The position numbers and the translations under genes are program-made. From Planctomycetaceae bacterium (GTDB taxonomy: Bacteria > Planctomycetota > Planctomycetia > Pirellulales > Pirellulaceae), in the NCBI GenBank assembly GCA_002702965.1, contig PADE01000167.1, forward strand, positions 23,854 to 46,971: a DNA stretch of 23,118 nucleotides, read 5' to 3'. Shown piece after piece: positions 8,435 to 16,809 of this stretch (positions are counted from its first letter, which is position 1; each line of letters starts with the position of its first letter). The notes beneath the pieces were generated by a model. That model ran no database searches. It was not told the origin of the DNA and saw only the letters and a list, made by a program, of their open reading frames with translations.

Positions 8435-8443
8435 ATTATAACA
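8435..8443 (-). promoter_or_regulatory. Extended -10 promoter element for the WD40 gene
   Basis: On the minus strand the sequence reads TGTTATAAT, a perfect TATAAT with a TGn extension. No good -35 hexamer is seen at 16-18 bp, which an extended -10 does not strictly need. It would start transcription about 130 bases upstream of the WD40 ATG, leaving the 14-bp repeats inside the leader. Planctomycete promoters are poorly characterised, so this is tentative. Confidence 0.4.
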
Positions 8444-8698
8444 CGCTCAGCGAGGCTTTGTAGTGAACCCGGGCGATTCCCAGACGATTGGTACGATCCC
8501 TCGACGGGATGCATCGCGGCGCTTCTGTGGGGGTAGCAGCGATCGCCTGCAGAGATCCAGCGACAGGGCCGGGCGTTGGGGCTGGGCAACCCCCCAGCGA
8601 CGGACAAGTCGCCCCTGCGGGAAGGCGGTGCAGCTGCTCGGCGAACGGTCCCGCGTGCCGCCCCAAAGCGACTGCTGGTAAGGGAAATCGATTGGTGT

Positions 8699-9094
8699 TC
8701 AGTTCCCGGGGGTGGATTCTGATGGTCCCGGATCCACCGGGAAGAACAGGTCATCGTCATGAATGTCGGGAATTCCCACCACCAGTACCCGCATTCGGCC
8801 CTGGGCACCGTGTACCACACCCGGAGGGATATGGACCAGGCTCCCCGCTCGCACCGGGTGTACCTGACCGTCCAGGGTCACCGTCCCTTCCCCTTGGAGT
8901 ACGTAATACAGCTCGGTGCCCTGGCGGTGGTAGTGTTCACGGGCGCCATCGATATCGACCGCGTGCACCCAGGCGGCGACACCTTGGTCCTGGCGACTGA
9001 TCAGCAGATGTCGCCATCCACAGGTGCTCCGTTCCGAGGGGCATTCACTTTCGTGGCGGATCAGGGTTTGCGGGGTATCGGGATCCGTTGGCAC
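8699..9094 (-). CDS. Single-domain cupin protein
   Basis: 131 residues from GTG 9094. This start was chosen because GGGAG lies seven bases upstream and the cupin fold begins soon after. The same frame stays open further upstream into the symporter gene but has no family similarity there. Cupin motif 1 is HYHRQGTELYYVLQGEG, with His54, His56 and Glu61 as expected metal ligands. Motif 2 is GSLVHIPPGVVH, with His95 as the fourth ligand. A complete ligand set suggests a metal-binding small cupin, either an enzyme such as an isomerase or dioxygenase or a sugar/ligand sensor. The substrate cannot be read from sequence. It lies 122 bp downstream of a sodium/solute symporter on the same strand, so co-transcription and handling of an imported solute are possible. 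Confidence 0.85.
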   Translation of the reverse strand: MPTDPDTPQTLIRHESECPSERSTCGWRHLLISRQDQGVAAWVHAVDIDGAREHYHRQGTELYYVLQGEGTVTLDGQVHPVRAGSLVHIPPGVVHGAQGRMRVLVVGIPDIHDDDLFFPVDPGPSESTPGN

Positions 9095-9216
9095 GGCATC
9101 ACTCCCAGTGGGAAAAGGGACTCGAACTGGAATCCCGCCGATCGTACGGCCGGATGTTGCGGTGGGCGCAGAGCGTTCCCCTTCGCACCCGGTCAATCGT
9201 CCTAACGCGCCGCAAG

Positions 9217-11181
9217 CTAAGATGTCGAATTGCGTGGGTCGTTTTTCTTCAGCGGGTGTCGCCAGTTGATCAATAGACTGGCCAGTGATCCGGTAACCAG
9301 ATTCACCGCCAGACTGGCAAGTCCCACCCATTGGAAACTGATCGGGGCCCTGGGGACCAGTTCTGCCTTTCCGGTCTCCGGATCGATCTCGCGGACCGCG
9401 GTCAGGATTACCTCACCGATTTCTGAATCGAAGTGCGTCGTCAGTTCGACACCAAACAAGGCGGGGGCGGGCGGAAACCACTCCGCCAGCCAGATCACGC
9501 CGCTCGAGGAAAACGCAACGAATGCCGCGACGGCGGTGCCGCAGAACCAGCCGAAAAAGACACCCATTGGACGGGAAAAGCGAATAAACAGGGCGAAACA
9601 GAACAGCGCAAAAATAGGCGTGGTCAACAGATTGACGGTCTTATTGGTGACTTCGGTGATATTCCCCTCGATGAACTTCATGAAGGTGCTTCCGACGACC
9701 ACGCTGGTACCGACGCAGAACGCCAATCCCTGCGAGAGTCGGAACTGGCCGCGTTCGCTTTTGGGTTGCCAGCCGAATCGGCCGAGGAAGTCGGTGCTGA
9801 CCACGGCGGTGATCGAATTGACTCCCGAATCGATGCTCGACATGGCTGCCGCAAACATGGCGGCGACGACAAGACCGGAAACGCCGACCCACAGATGGTT
9901 GGCGATGAACAGGGGAAACAGATCGTCGGCATCTGTCTTGAGATCGAGGCCCGCCAGGTGTTCCGGATGGGCTCGGAAAAAGCCGAGCAGCGCAAATCCG
10001 ACGATGGTGAGCGTGACACCGACTAAGGCGCTGACGCACATCTGGGCTGCTAAAGCGAGCCGCGCGGCGCGGGCGTCTTTGGTGGCCATGAAACGCTGCA
10101 CCGAAGTCTGATCGCCACCGGCGGTGGCCACATACCACACAAACGTCGTAATGATGGTACCCACCATCGTAATGCGTACCCGCGGGTCCCAACTAAACAG
10201 CGGTTGGGTATCCCAGTTGGCTTGCCACTCGGTCGGAAACCACTGGAAACCCCCGCTGTCAAAGGTGACATGAATGATGACCAATAGCGCCCCGCCAAAC
10301 AATAACGCGGTCTGCATCAAGTCGGTAATCACCACGGCCCGCAGTCCACCCAATGTCGTGTAAATCAAGGCCACGAACCCGGTGAATAGGACGATCACGG
10401 GCACACACGAAATCCAGGCTTCTCCCTGATGAAACTGGATTAGCCAATCGACGGGTTGGTCGGCAGGTTGCGCGACGCCGGTCAGTAGTTGCTGTTCTCC
10501 GCCGTAGTGCAGCACCCAGTAGTCGATGCCTAACATCACGGTCACCGCCTTGGCGGCCAGATAAATCAACAGCGACATCCAGACCAGTCGCAACAGCAGG
10601 AACATCGAAGCGCCCAGCAAACGGATCCCTAGTCCCAGGCGCTCTTCCAACAGCTCGTAGGCGCTGGTCACTTTGTGCCGCATATAGACCGGCAGCAGCA
10701 CGTAGCCGACCGTCAGGTAGATCAGGGGCAACGCCAGCATGGCGGTCATGTTGATCGGACCTTTGCCGGCGCCTTCCCCCGGCATGGACAAGTAAGAGAT
10801 CGTGCTCAGCAGCGTGGCGAACAGCGATACGCCGATCAATAACGGGTTCATCTGCCCGCTACCGACGAAGTACTCTTTGCGCGACTGCTGGCGGCGCCCG
10901 AAATACCACCCCAGCGCGATCGTGGAAATCGCATACAGGCCGATCAGCACCCAATCGAACGCGGTGAGTCCACCCGTCTTGGTAGCGGTTGGGGATCCGC
11001 CTGCCGCACCTTCGGCCGCCGTGACACTACCGGCTAACAGCGGGATCAACGCGCTGACCGCCATCGCGGGCCGCAGCGCCAACCCGCGATTTGCGATGTG
11101 TGAACAGGACGCGGTTCCGTTTCTTGACAAGCGGGTGGTCGCCCCGTGTTGTCCGGTTGTCGGCGAGGTACATCTCATCAT
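9217..11181 (-). CDS. Sodium:solute symporter (SSS family)
   Basis: About 654 residues from the ATG at 11181, with a second ATG directly after it and AGGG upstream. A longer frame reaches 11337, but it would overlap the start of the divergent acyltransferase gene and adds only charged residues. A hydrophobic stretch at about 34-55 ending VTAAEG could be a signal peptide or extra helix. The transporter core follows with a dozen or more hydrophobic helices, beginning AFDWVLIGLYAISTIALGWYFG. Family marks include LLSTISYLSMPGEG, ITDLMQTALLFGGALLVI and SSIDSGVNSITAVVSTDFLGRFG, the last in the region that holds the sodium-binding serines. SSS proteins import sugars, amino acids or organic acids with Na+ across the inner membrane. 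The substrate is not predictable here. The cupin gene lies downstream. Confidence 0.93.
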   Translation of the reverse strand: MMRCTSPTTGQHGATTRLSRNGTASCSHIANRGLALRPAMAVSALIPLLAGSVTAAEGAAGGSPTATKTGGLTAFDWVLIGLYAISTIALGWYFGRRQQSRKEYFVGSGQMNPLLIGVSLFATLLSTISYLSMPGEGAGKGPINMTAMLALPLIYLTVGYVLLPVYMRHKVTSAYELLEERLGLGIRLLGASMFLLLRLVWMSLLIYLAAKAVTVMLGIDYWVLHYGGEQQLLTGVAQPADQPVDWLIQFHQGEAWISCVPVIVLFTGFVALIYTTLGGLRAVVITDLMQTALLFGGALLVIIHVTFDSGGFQWFPTEWQANWDTQPLFSWDPRVRITMVGTIITTFVWYVATAGGDQTSVQRFMATKDARAARLALAAQMCVSALVGVTLTIVGFALLGFFRAHPEHLAGLDLKTDADDLFPLFIANHLWVGVSGLVVAAMFAAAMSSIDSGVNSITAVVSTDFLGRFGWQPKSERGQFRLSQGLAFCVGTSVVVGSTFMKFIEGNITEVTNKTVNLLTTPIFALFCFALFIRFSRPMGVFFGWFCGTAVAAFVAFSSSGVIWLAEWFPPAPALFGVELTTHFDSEIGEVILTAVREIDPETGKAELVPRAPISFQWVGLASLAVNLVTGSLASLLINWRHPLKKNDPRNSTS

Positions 11182-11232
11182 CAGATCCCTGACCAGGTCC
11201 GCGCGGCGTCTGTCGCCGGACTCGCGGACATT

Positions 11233-11242
11233 GAGTATACTC
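11233..11242. promoter_or_regulatory. Palindrome GAGTATACTC between divergent genes, possible overlapping -10 elements
   Basis: The 10-bp perfect palindrome lies in the 133-bp gap between the symporter and the acyltransferase. It contains TATACT, a five-of-six match to the -10 consensus, on both strands. No convincing -35 is found on either side. It could be a shared divergent promoter core or an operator half-site. Confidence 0.25.
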
Positions 11243-11314
11243 GACCGCTCGCGATAAGGCAGAGGACGATTTTCGCGGCGATCGGTCTGGTCGTGAAACA
11301 CAAACGGTGGCCTC

Positions 11315-12700
11315 ATGAAACCACACCAACCCTCCATTTGGGGACGATTGGTACGCCGCCTGGGGCGGCTGGCGGTCCGTCTGTATTACCCGCGGATTGA
11401 GTTTAGTGGCCGTGAGCATATTCCGGTTGATGGGCCGATCTTGCTGTGTGCCAATCACGCCAATTCGCTGCTCGATCCGGTGCTGGTGGGAACCACCGCG
11501 CAGCGCCCGGTACGTTTTTTTGCCAAGGCTCCGTTGTTCAAGACGCCCGTGGTGGGGCCACTGATGGACGCGCTCGGCATGATCCCGGCGTTTCGTGGCC
11601 AGGATGATCGCCGCCAGGTAAAGAACAATCAACAGAGCCTCGACAAGGGAATCAAGGCGCTGCTGCAGGGCGACGCTGTCGGCATTTTTCCCGAGGGCAA
11701 GAGCCACGATCATCTGCGTGTGGAAATGGTCCGCGGCGGTGCAGCTCGGATGGCGCTGGACGCCGTTCGACAGGGTGCCGATCAACTACAGCTGGTGCCA
11801 ATCGGGCTGAATTACCGCTGGAAAGATCGGTTTCGCAGCTCGGTCTGGATCCAGATTGGTCCGCCGTTGGCGGTTTCCCCTTGGCTGGCCGAGCGGCAGG
11901 CTGCCGGTGAAGATGACCCGCGCCGGCTGGCTCGTCAGTTGACCGATCAACTGCAGACCCGGATGCAACAGGTCACGATTCATCTGGCCGAATCCGACTG
12001 GTCCGACTGGGTGCAGGATCTAGAATTGCTGGCGCCGCCGATCGAAGTCGATCCGCATAGCAGGGTCCCTTTCTTGCGTCGACGCAAACGGATCGCTGAG
12101 GCGATCAATTATTTTGCGTCCGTCGATCGTCCGCTCGTCGAGGAGTTGGCGGGCAGGATTGAGCAATTCCGAGATCGAGTCGATCGATCGGGTTTGCGGA
12201 TGGAGACCGTCGCGCCGCGGGGCCGGAGCGTTTACACGGTTCTCGTTACACTGCTGATGGCGCTGGCTGGCGCTCTGGCGTTTCTGCCCGTCGCCGCCGC
12301 TACACTGTTTCACCTGGTGCCCTTCTTCACCGTCCGCTGGATCGCCGCTCGGTTCACCCCACCGGGGCGCACGACGGTTAGTTTGCACCGCTTACTGGTC
12401 GGTCTTCCCGGCTATTTGATTTGGTACGTATTGGGTTTTGCCGCGCTGCGTTGGCAGCTTCCCGGGCTGGCGATACCGGTGACGCTGGCCATGCCTTTGC
12501 TGGGAATCGCGAGCCTGCATTATTGGCGGTGGTGGCCGCAGTGGACCGGAAACGCCACCAGCGTGTTGCGGGCCTTCTCTAAGCGGAACGAAGTTCGACA
12601 CCTGTGTGACCAGCGCCAGGAATTGGACGAGCAACTGGTCCGTTTGGCGGCGCAGTTTCGCGAGGCCCAACCGGAAGACGCAACGAGCGAACGTTCTTGA
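11315..12700 (+). CDS. PlsC-like glycerolipid acyltransferase with C-terminal membrane helices
   Basis: 461 residues. Such enzymes transfer an acyl group to glycerol-3-phosphate, lysophosphatidate or a related lipid at the inner membrane. Motif I reads NHANSLLDP, with His48 and Asp54 separated by five residues. The PlsC norm is four, while five is typical of the Gpt2/Sct1-type branch. Motif III is IFPEGKSHDH (FPEG at 125-128), again like the FPEGxSHD of that branch. An ARFFAKAPLFKTPVVGPL-like segment (about 66-83) is motif II. Residues about 230-300 are charged and helical. From about 305 to 410 there are three or so hydrophobic helices, giving a membrane-anchored tail. It is the first gene of a co-directional run of four and is divergent from the symporter. 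The acyl acceptor is uncertain. Confidence 0.88.
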   Translation: MKPHQPSIWGRLVRRLGRLAVRLYYPRIEFSGREHIPVDGPILLCANHANSLLDPVLVGTTAQRPVRFFAKAPLFKTPVVGPLMDALGMIPAFRGQDDRRQVKNNQQSLDKGIKALLQGDAVGIFPEGKSHDHLRVEMVRGGAARMALDAVRQGADQLQLVPIGLNYRWKDRFRSSVWIQIGPPLAVSPWLAERQAAGEDDPRRLARQLTDQLQTRMQQVTIHLAESDWSDWVQDLELLAPPIEVDPHSRVPFLRRRKRIAEAINYFASVDRPLVEELAGRIEQFRDRVDRSGLRMETVAPRGRSVYTVLVTLLMALAGALAFLPVAAATLFHLVPFFTVRWIAARFTPPGRTTVSLHRLLVGLPGYLIWYVLGFAALRWQLPGLAIPVTLAMPLLGIASLHYWRWWPQWTGNATSVLRAFSKRNEVRHLCDQRQELDEQLVRLAAQFREAQPEDATSERS

Positions 12701-12765
12701 GCAGGCTTACAGCGAACGGAATGGGCCGTTCGTCACACCCCTAGAGATGCCGGGAGACCGAACAC

Positions 12766-14835
12766 GTGACCGAATCGCGAATACGGGTTTACCTCTGGTG
12801 GTGGCCGCTGTTCTGCGCCACGGTCTGTCAGCTGACCGGTGCCGAGCCACGCCCGCTCGAATTGTCAGACGTACTCCAGTTGGAGTACGCGTCGGATCCG
12901 CGGATCGCCCCAGACGGCAAACGGGTCGCGTACGTCCGCAATTATATGGATGCGATCGACGACCGGAGACGCAGCGATCTCTGGGTGGTCGATGCCGACG
13001 GAAGCCAGCATCGACCGTTGACTTCGGCCCATCGTCGGGTGACCTCGCCGCGCTGGTCCCCCGACGGGTCTCGTGTGGCGTATCTTTCGCGCGGCGATGA
13101 TGAACACTCGCCGGTCCAGATTCACTGCCTCTGGTTGTCGACGGGGACCTCCGCTCGGTTGACGCAGTTGCCCAGCAACCCGGATCATCTGAGCTGGTCG
13201 CCGGACGGTCGCTGGTTGGCCTTTACGATGCATGTAGAGCGCCCCGAAACGCCCTTGGTGGAACTCCCCGCGCCGCCCCAGGGTGGCAAATGGGCGCCCG
13301 CCGCAAAAGTGATTCGGGAGGTGCTTTACCGGGCCGATGGTCGCGGCTATCTGCGGCCCGGGTTTCACCAGCTATTTGTACTACCAGCCGAGGGTGGTAC
13401 AGCGCGACAACTCACCGACGGTCCCTACGATCACCGGGGGGAATTGTCCTGGACGCCGGATCGCCGCGCGCTAGTTTTCTCTGCAAACCGCACTCGGGAT
13501 TGGATGTATCAGCCCGGTGAGTCGGAGTTGTACGAGATCGAAATCGCGAGCAAAGCGGTGCGGCAGCTGACCGATCGCCGCGGGCCGGACCGCCAGCCAG
13601 CGGTTTCGCCGGACGGTCGCTGGGTTGCCTACGTGGGGTACGACGACCGACAAAAGAGCTACCACACCTCGCAGTTGTATCTGCTGGACCGAGAACAGGG
13701 GCAGACGCGCGCGGTCACGGCAAATCTGGATCGAGACGTTGTGAGTCCGACGTGGGATCAACAAGGTGGCCTCTATTTCCAGTTCGACGATCGGGGCACC
13801 ACACAGATTGCCCGTTATCATGAAAACGGCCCGATCGAGGTGCTCCGTCGGGATGTGGGCGGCGTGGTAATCGGACGCCCTTACGCCAGCGGGTCTTTTT
13901 CGGTCAGCGATCAGGGTGACCTCGCTTTCACGCGAACGACTCCCTGGCGGCCTGCGGATGTGGCGTTCCTGGAGAGCGGTCATCCTGATTCGGGACCCAC
14001 CGAGGTTTCGGCGAGCCAATTGACGCGATTGAACGCCGACCTGCTGGCTGACAAGGCGCTTGGTCGGGTCGATTCGTTTGAAACAAAGTCCAAACTCGAC
14101 GGCCGATCGCTAGCGGGGTGGATCGTGACGCCACCAGGGTTCGACGCGACGCGCAAATATCCGCTCGTGCTCGAGATTCACGGTGGCCCGTACGCCAATT
14201 ACGGTCCGCGTTTTTCGGTAGAAGTCCAGTTGTACGCGGCGGCGGGTTACGTGGTGGTCTATCTCAATCCGCGGGGGAGCACGAGTTACGGACAGGAATT
14301 TGCTGATTTGATTCAGCACGCCTACCCGGGTGATGACTACGAGGACTTGATGTCGGGGGTCGATGCGGTCCTGCAGCGGGGCATCATCGATCCCGAGCAT
14401 TTGTACGTTACCGGCGGCAGCGGTGGTGGGGTATTGACCGCCTGGGTGGTTGGCAAGACGGACCGCTTTCGCGCTGCGGTCGCAGCCAAGCCCGTGATTA
14501 ACTGGTACAGTCACGTGTTGACTGCGGACATGTCAACCCTCTTTGCCGGCCGATGGTTTCCCGGTTTTCCCTGGGAGCACGCGGAACACTACCATAGGCG
14601 GTCACCCATTTCCCTCGCTGGAAAGGTCAAGACACCGACGATGCTGCTCACCGGTGAACAGGACTTCCGCACGCCCATGTCCGAGTCGGAGCAGTTCTTC
14701 CAGGCGCTCAAGCTTCGCAAAGTGGACACGGTGTTGGTGCGGATTCCCGGTGCATCGCACAACATCGCCAACCGGCCCAGTCATCTAATGAGTAAAGTGG
14801 CGCACGTGCTGAAGTGGTTTGAAATGCACCGCTGA
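12766..14835 (+). CDS. Exported S9 family (prolyl oligopeptidase/DPP-type) serine peptidase
   Basis: 689 residues from GTG 12766, with GGGAG nine bases upstream. A signal peptide is present (hydrophobic WWWPLFCATVC, cleavage near QLTGAEP). Residues about 30-400 form a beta-propeller with repeated WSPDGxxVAY or WLAF strands (SPRWSPDGSRVAYLS, LSWSPDGRWLAF, PAVSPDGRWVAYVG). The C-terminal alpha/beta hydrolase starts near 440 and carries the triad. Ser552 is in GGSGGG, Asp633 is in TGEQDFRTP and His665 is in GASHN. HGGPYANYG upstream is the oxyanion-side motif of this family. It most resembles acylaminoacyl or dipeptidyl peptidases, which cut short peptides in the periplasm or outside the cell. 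The gene follows the acyltransferase by 65 bp and precedes the dioxygenase by 46 bp. Confidence 0.93.
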   Translation: MTESRIRVYLWWWPLFCATVCQLTGAEPRPLELSDVLQLEYASDPRIAPDGKRVAYVRNYMDAIDDRRRSDLWVVDADGSQHRPLTSAHRRVTSPRWSPDGSRVAYLSRGDDEHSPVQIHCLWLSTGTSARLTQLPSNPDHLSWSPDGRWLAFTMHVERPETPLVELPAPPQGGKWAPAAKVIREVLYRADGRGYLRPGFHQLFVLPAEGGTARQLTDGPYDHRGELSWTPDRRALVFSANRTRDWMYQPGESELYEIEIASKAVRQLTDRRGPDRQPAVSPDGRWVAYVGYDDRQKSYHTSQLYLLDREQGQTRAVTANLDRDVVSPTWDQQGGLYFQFDDRGTTQIARYHENGPIEVLRRDVGGVVIGRPYASGSFSVSDQGDLAFTRTTPWRPADVAFLESGHPDSGPTEVSASQLTRLNADLLADKALGRVDSFETKSKLDGRSLAGWIVTPPGFDATRKYPLVLEIHGGPYANYGPRFSVEVQLYAAAGYVVVYLNPRGSTSYGQEFADLIQHAYPGDDYEDLMSGVDAVLQRGIIDPEHLYVTGGSGGGVLTAWVVGKTDRFRAAVAAKPVINWYSHVLTADMSTLFAGRWFPGFPWEHAEHYHRRSPISLAGKVKTPTMLLTGEQDFRTPMSESEQFFQALKLRKVDTVLVRIPGASHNIANRPSHLMSKVAHVLKWFEMHR

Positions 14836-14881
14836 AGCGAACCAGTCGATCGGCCACGGTCGAGTAAACGGAGGAGTAATC

Positions 14882-15727
14882 ATGGCGGATTCGCAGCCGA
14901 TTGACGATCGCGATTGGTCTCGTCTCTCCCGCGGAGAGCAAATCCGGCAAGTCGAGCTGGAGGGATATCTGGTTCTGCCCGATTTATTGTCTGGCGACGA
15001 GGTGCGACTGCTCCAGGACGAAGTGGCTCGACTGGAAACCACACCCGTGGATTACAGTGACCGGCAACGCGGATGCTCGTCGATTCAGTTTCGTGGCGGG
15101 GCCATTACGCGGCTGATTGCTCATCCTCCGGCGCTGGCGTTTCTTCGCGACCTACTGGGGGGCGACCTAATTTTCATGACCTACGGTTACGCCCGCAGCG
15201 AACCGGGTCATCCCGGTATCAGCTTGCATACCGATGGCCAACCCTACGGATCGGATATTTTCGGTTATGAAGGAAGTTGCCCGTGGACGGTTCGCGTGTT
15301 GTATTATCTGGACGATTTGACTCCCGAGGTTTCTCCGTTTCGCGTCGTTCCCCGTTCGCATTTATGCATGCATGCCGACGCGAACCCGTATCGCCGGTTT
15401 GCATTCCATCCGGATGAAGTGATGGTAACTCTGAAGGCGGGCTCGGCGGTGCTGATCAACCACAAGGTCTTTCACGGGAACTACCCCAATACGGGCACCC
15501 ATTCGCGCGGCATGTTGGCCATTTCCTATCGTCCCGCCTGGGCGGGACCGGTACAGCCAGTGGACGAATGGCCTGTCGAGGATGTCGATCGCTTGCCAGA
15601 GGATGTGCGCTTCTTGTTCCAGAGCCCCAACCACCGAGAAGGGGATTTTCATGGTGGAAACAAGCCGCTCAACATGCCGAGCATGGCCCCCGGCATGAAC
15701 ATCGACCGTTGGGAACGCGCCACATGA
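14882..15727 (+). CDS. Phytanoyl-CoA dioxygenase (PhyH) family Fe(II)/2-oxoglutarate oxygenase
   Basis: 281 residues from ATG 14882, chosen over an upstream TTG because GGAGG lies about seven bases before it. The family couples 2-oxoglutarate decarboxylation to hydroxylation of a small molecule in the cytoplasm. The metal triad is visible: His116 and Asp118 in SLHTDGQ, then His198 in HKVFHGNYPN. Arg209 in HSRGMLAISYRP would bind 2-oxoglutarate. The rest (FRVVPRSH, LYYLDDLTPE) fits the PhyH double-stranded beta-helix. The C-terminus has GGNKPLNMPSMAPGM, a tail I have no function for. The substrate is unknown; PhyH members in bacteria act on ectoine, amino acids, halogenated compounds and others. 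A PLP enzyme gene starts 58 bp downstream, so a shared pathway is possible. Confidence 0.9.
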   Translation: MADSQPIDDRDWSRLSRGEQIRQVELEGYLVLPDLLSGDEVRLLQDEVARLETTPVDYSDRQRGCSSIQFRGGAITRLIAHPPALAFLRDLLGGDLIFMTYGYARSEPGHPGISLHTDGQPYGSDIFGYEGSCPWTVRVLYYLDDLTPEVSPFRVVPRSHLCMHADANPYRRFAFHPDEVMVTLKAGSAVLINHKVFHGNYPNTGTHSRGMLAISYRPAWAGPVQPVDEWPVEDVDRLPEDVRFLFQSPNHREGDFHGGNKPLNMPSMAPGMNIDRWERAT

Positions 15728-15785
15728 TTGCGATCCGGTCCCTCTCTTGCCAAGACGATCGAAGGGCATCCGCTCGAGAGTTGCC

Positions 15786-16751
15786 ATGACGCTGTCTGTC
15801 GACCTGGCCGATGTCGTTGAGGCGCACCGTCGGATCCGTTCGCATATTCACCGCACGCCGGTGATGACCTGTCGCCAACTGGATCAACAAGTGGGTACGC
15901 GGCTGTTCTTCAAATGTGAGAACCTGCAGAAAGCGGGTGCCTTCAAGTCGCGGGGGGCTTGCAATGCCGTGTTTTCCCTGTCAGATGAGGTGGCCCAGCG
16001 CGGGTTTGTGACGCACTCTTCGGGGAATCACGCCGCGGCGCTTGCCAGGGCGGCCGCTCGTCGGGGCGTCTCGGCCCAGATTGTGATGCCGTCCAATTCG
16101 TCGGGAGTCAAGATCGCCGCGGTCAAAGGTTACGGAGCTGCGATCACGTTTTGCGAACCGAATCTGCCGGCCCGCGAGGCCGCTGCGGCCGAGCTTCTGG
16201 AAGCGTCGGGGGGTACGCTGATCCACCCCTATGACGACGAGGCGATCATCGCCGGGCAGGGGACGGCGGCGGTCGAGTTGTTAGAGGAAGTGCCGGATCT
16301 GGATCTGATCGTGGCCCCCGTGGGTGGCGGCGGTTTGCTGGCGGGAACCTTGATCGCCGCCAAAGCGATCCAGCCCGCGGTACAGGTCATCGCCGTCGAG
16401 CCGCTGGGTGCAGACGACGCGTATCGCAGTTGGAAATCTGGAACCTGGGTTCCCTCGGTAGCTCCGCAGACGGTTGCCGATGGGCTGCTGACCAGCTTGG
16501 GGACCCGAAATTTTGCGATCATCCGGGAATTGGTAGACGATATCTGGCGCGTCGAAGACGCGGTCATCCTCCGCGCCATGCAGCTGATTCTGGAGCGCGC
16601 CAAACTGGTGGTGGAACCCTCGGCTGCGGTCCCGTTGGCCGGGCTCCTGGAACCGCCTGCTGCGGCTCGGACGGAGGGCAAACGCGTGGGCGTGTTGCTT
16701 TCCGGCGGCAACGTTGACCTGCAGCGATTGCCGCTGCCGTCAACCGTTTGA
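15786..16751 (+). CDS. PLP-dependent threonine/serine dehydratase or serine racemase-like enzyme
   Basis: 321 residues from ATG 15786 with a weak GAGAG ribosome site; an upstream in-frame start is possible. It is a fold-type II PLP enzyme. The N-terminus HRRIRSHIHRTPVMTC is the usual substrate-side segment. Lys54 in GAFKSRGA forms the Schiff base, SSGNHAAALA binds the substrate carboxylate and GGGG at 180-183 binds the PLP phosphate. SGGNVD near the C-terminus is the cofactor-ring motif. There is no C-terminal ACT regulatory domain, so it is not the classic feedback-controlled IlvA. It is closer to serine racemase, catabolic threonine dehydratase or hydroxyaspartate dehydratase. These remove water from hydroxy amino acids or racemise them. 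It is last in the four-gene run after the PhyH oxygenase. Confidence 0.92.
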   Translation: MTLSVDLADVVEAHRRIRSHIHRTPVMTCRQLDQQVGTRLFFKCENLQKAGAFKSRGACNAVFSLSDEVAQRGFVTHSSGNHAAALARAAARRGVSAQIVMPSNSSGVKIAAVKGYGAAITFCEPNLPAREAAAAELLEASGGTLIHPYDDEAIIAGQGTAAVELLEEVPDLDLIVAPVGGGGLLAGTLIAAKAIQPAVQVIAVEPLGADDAYRSWKSGTWVPSVAPQTVADGLLTSLGTRNFAIIRELVDDIWRVEDAVILRAMQLILERAKLVVEPSAAVPLAGLLEPPAAARTEGKRVGVLLSGGNVDLQRLPLPSTV

Positions 16752-16752
16752 G

Positions 16753-16770
16753 TGGCGCTAACCGGCGCCA
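16753..16770. terminator. Stem-loop just after the dehydratase stop codon, possible terminator
   Basis: TGGCGC (16753-16758) and GCGCCA (16765-16770) form a perfect 6-bp stem around TAACCG, starting two bases after the stop. It lies in the 58-bp gap between convergent genes. No U tract follows. Confidence 0.35.
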
Positions 16771-16809
16771 GCGCGACCCACCGCAGTTGGCGTACGGATG
16801 CGACCGGTG

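Larger units (their letters stand above)
8297..8698. other. 402-bp intergenic region: leader of the WD40 gene, no convincing gene
   Basis: The part next to the WD40 gene holds its ribosome site, three 14-bp tandem repeats and an extended -10. The part next to the cupin gene contains a 6-bp stem-loop (GCTGGG 8581-8586 with CCCAGC 8593-8598) that could end cupin transcription but has no T run. Open frames here are short, Arg/Ser-rich and without recognisable motifs or good ribosome sites, so I do not call a gene. Confidence 0.6.

Noticed and set aside
8463..8681. Open frame of 72 codons on the + strand in the gap before the cupin gene
   Set aside because: It is rich in Arg and Ser, has no good ribosome site and resembles no family I know.
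9105..9150. TTCGAGTCC on the minus strand, resembling a tRNA T-loop, between the symporter and cupin genes
   Set aside because: The flanking bases do not form a T stem, no matching acceptor stem or anticodon arm is present upstream, and the segment is explained as the leader of the cupin gene.
9230..10111. Open frame of 293 codons on the + strand, opposite the symporter gene
   Set aside because: It is antisense to a well-supported transporter and has low-complexity Ser/Thr/Asn-rich composition without motifs.
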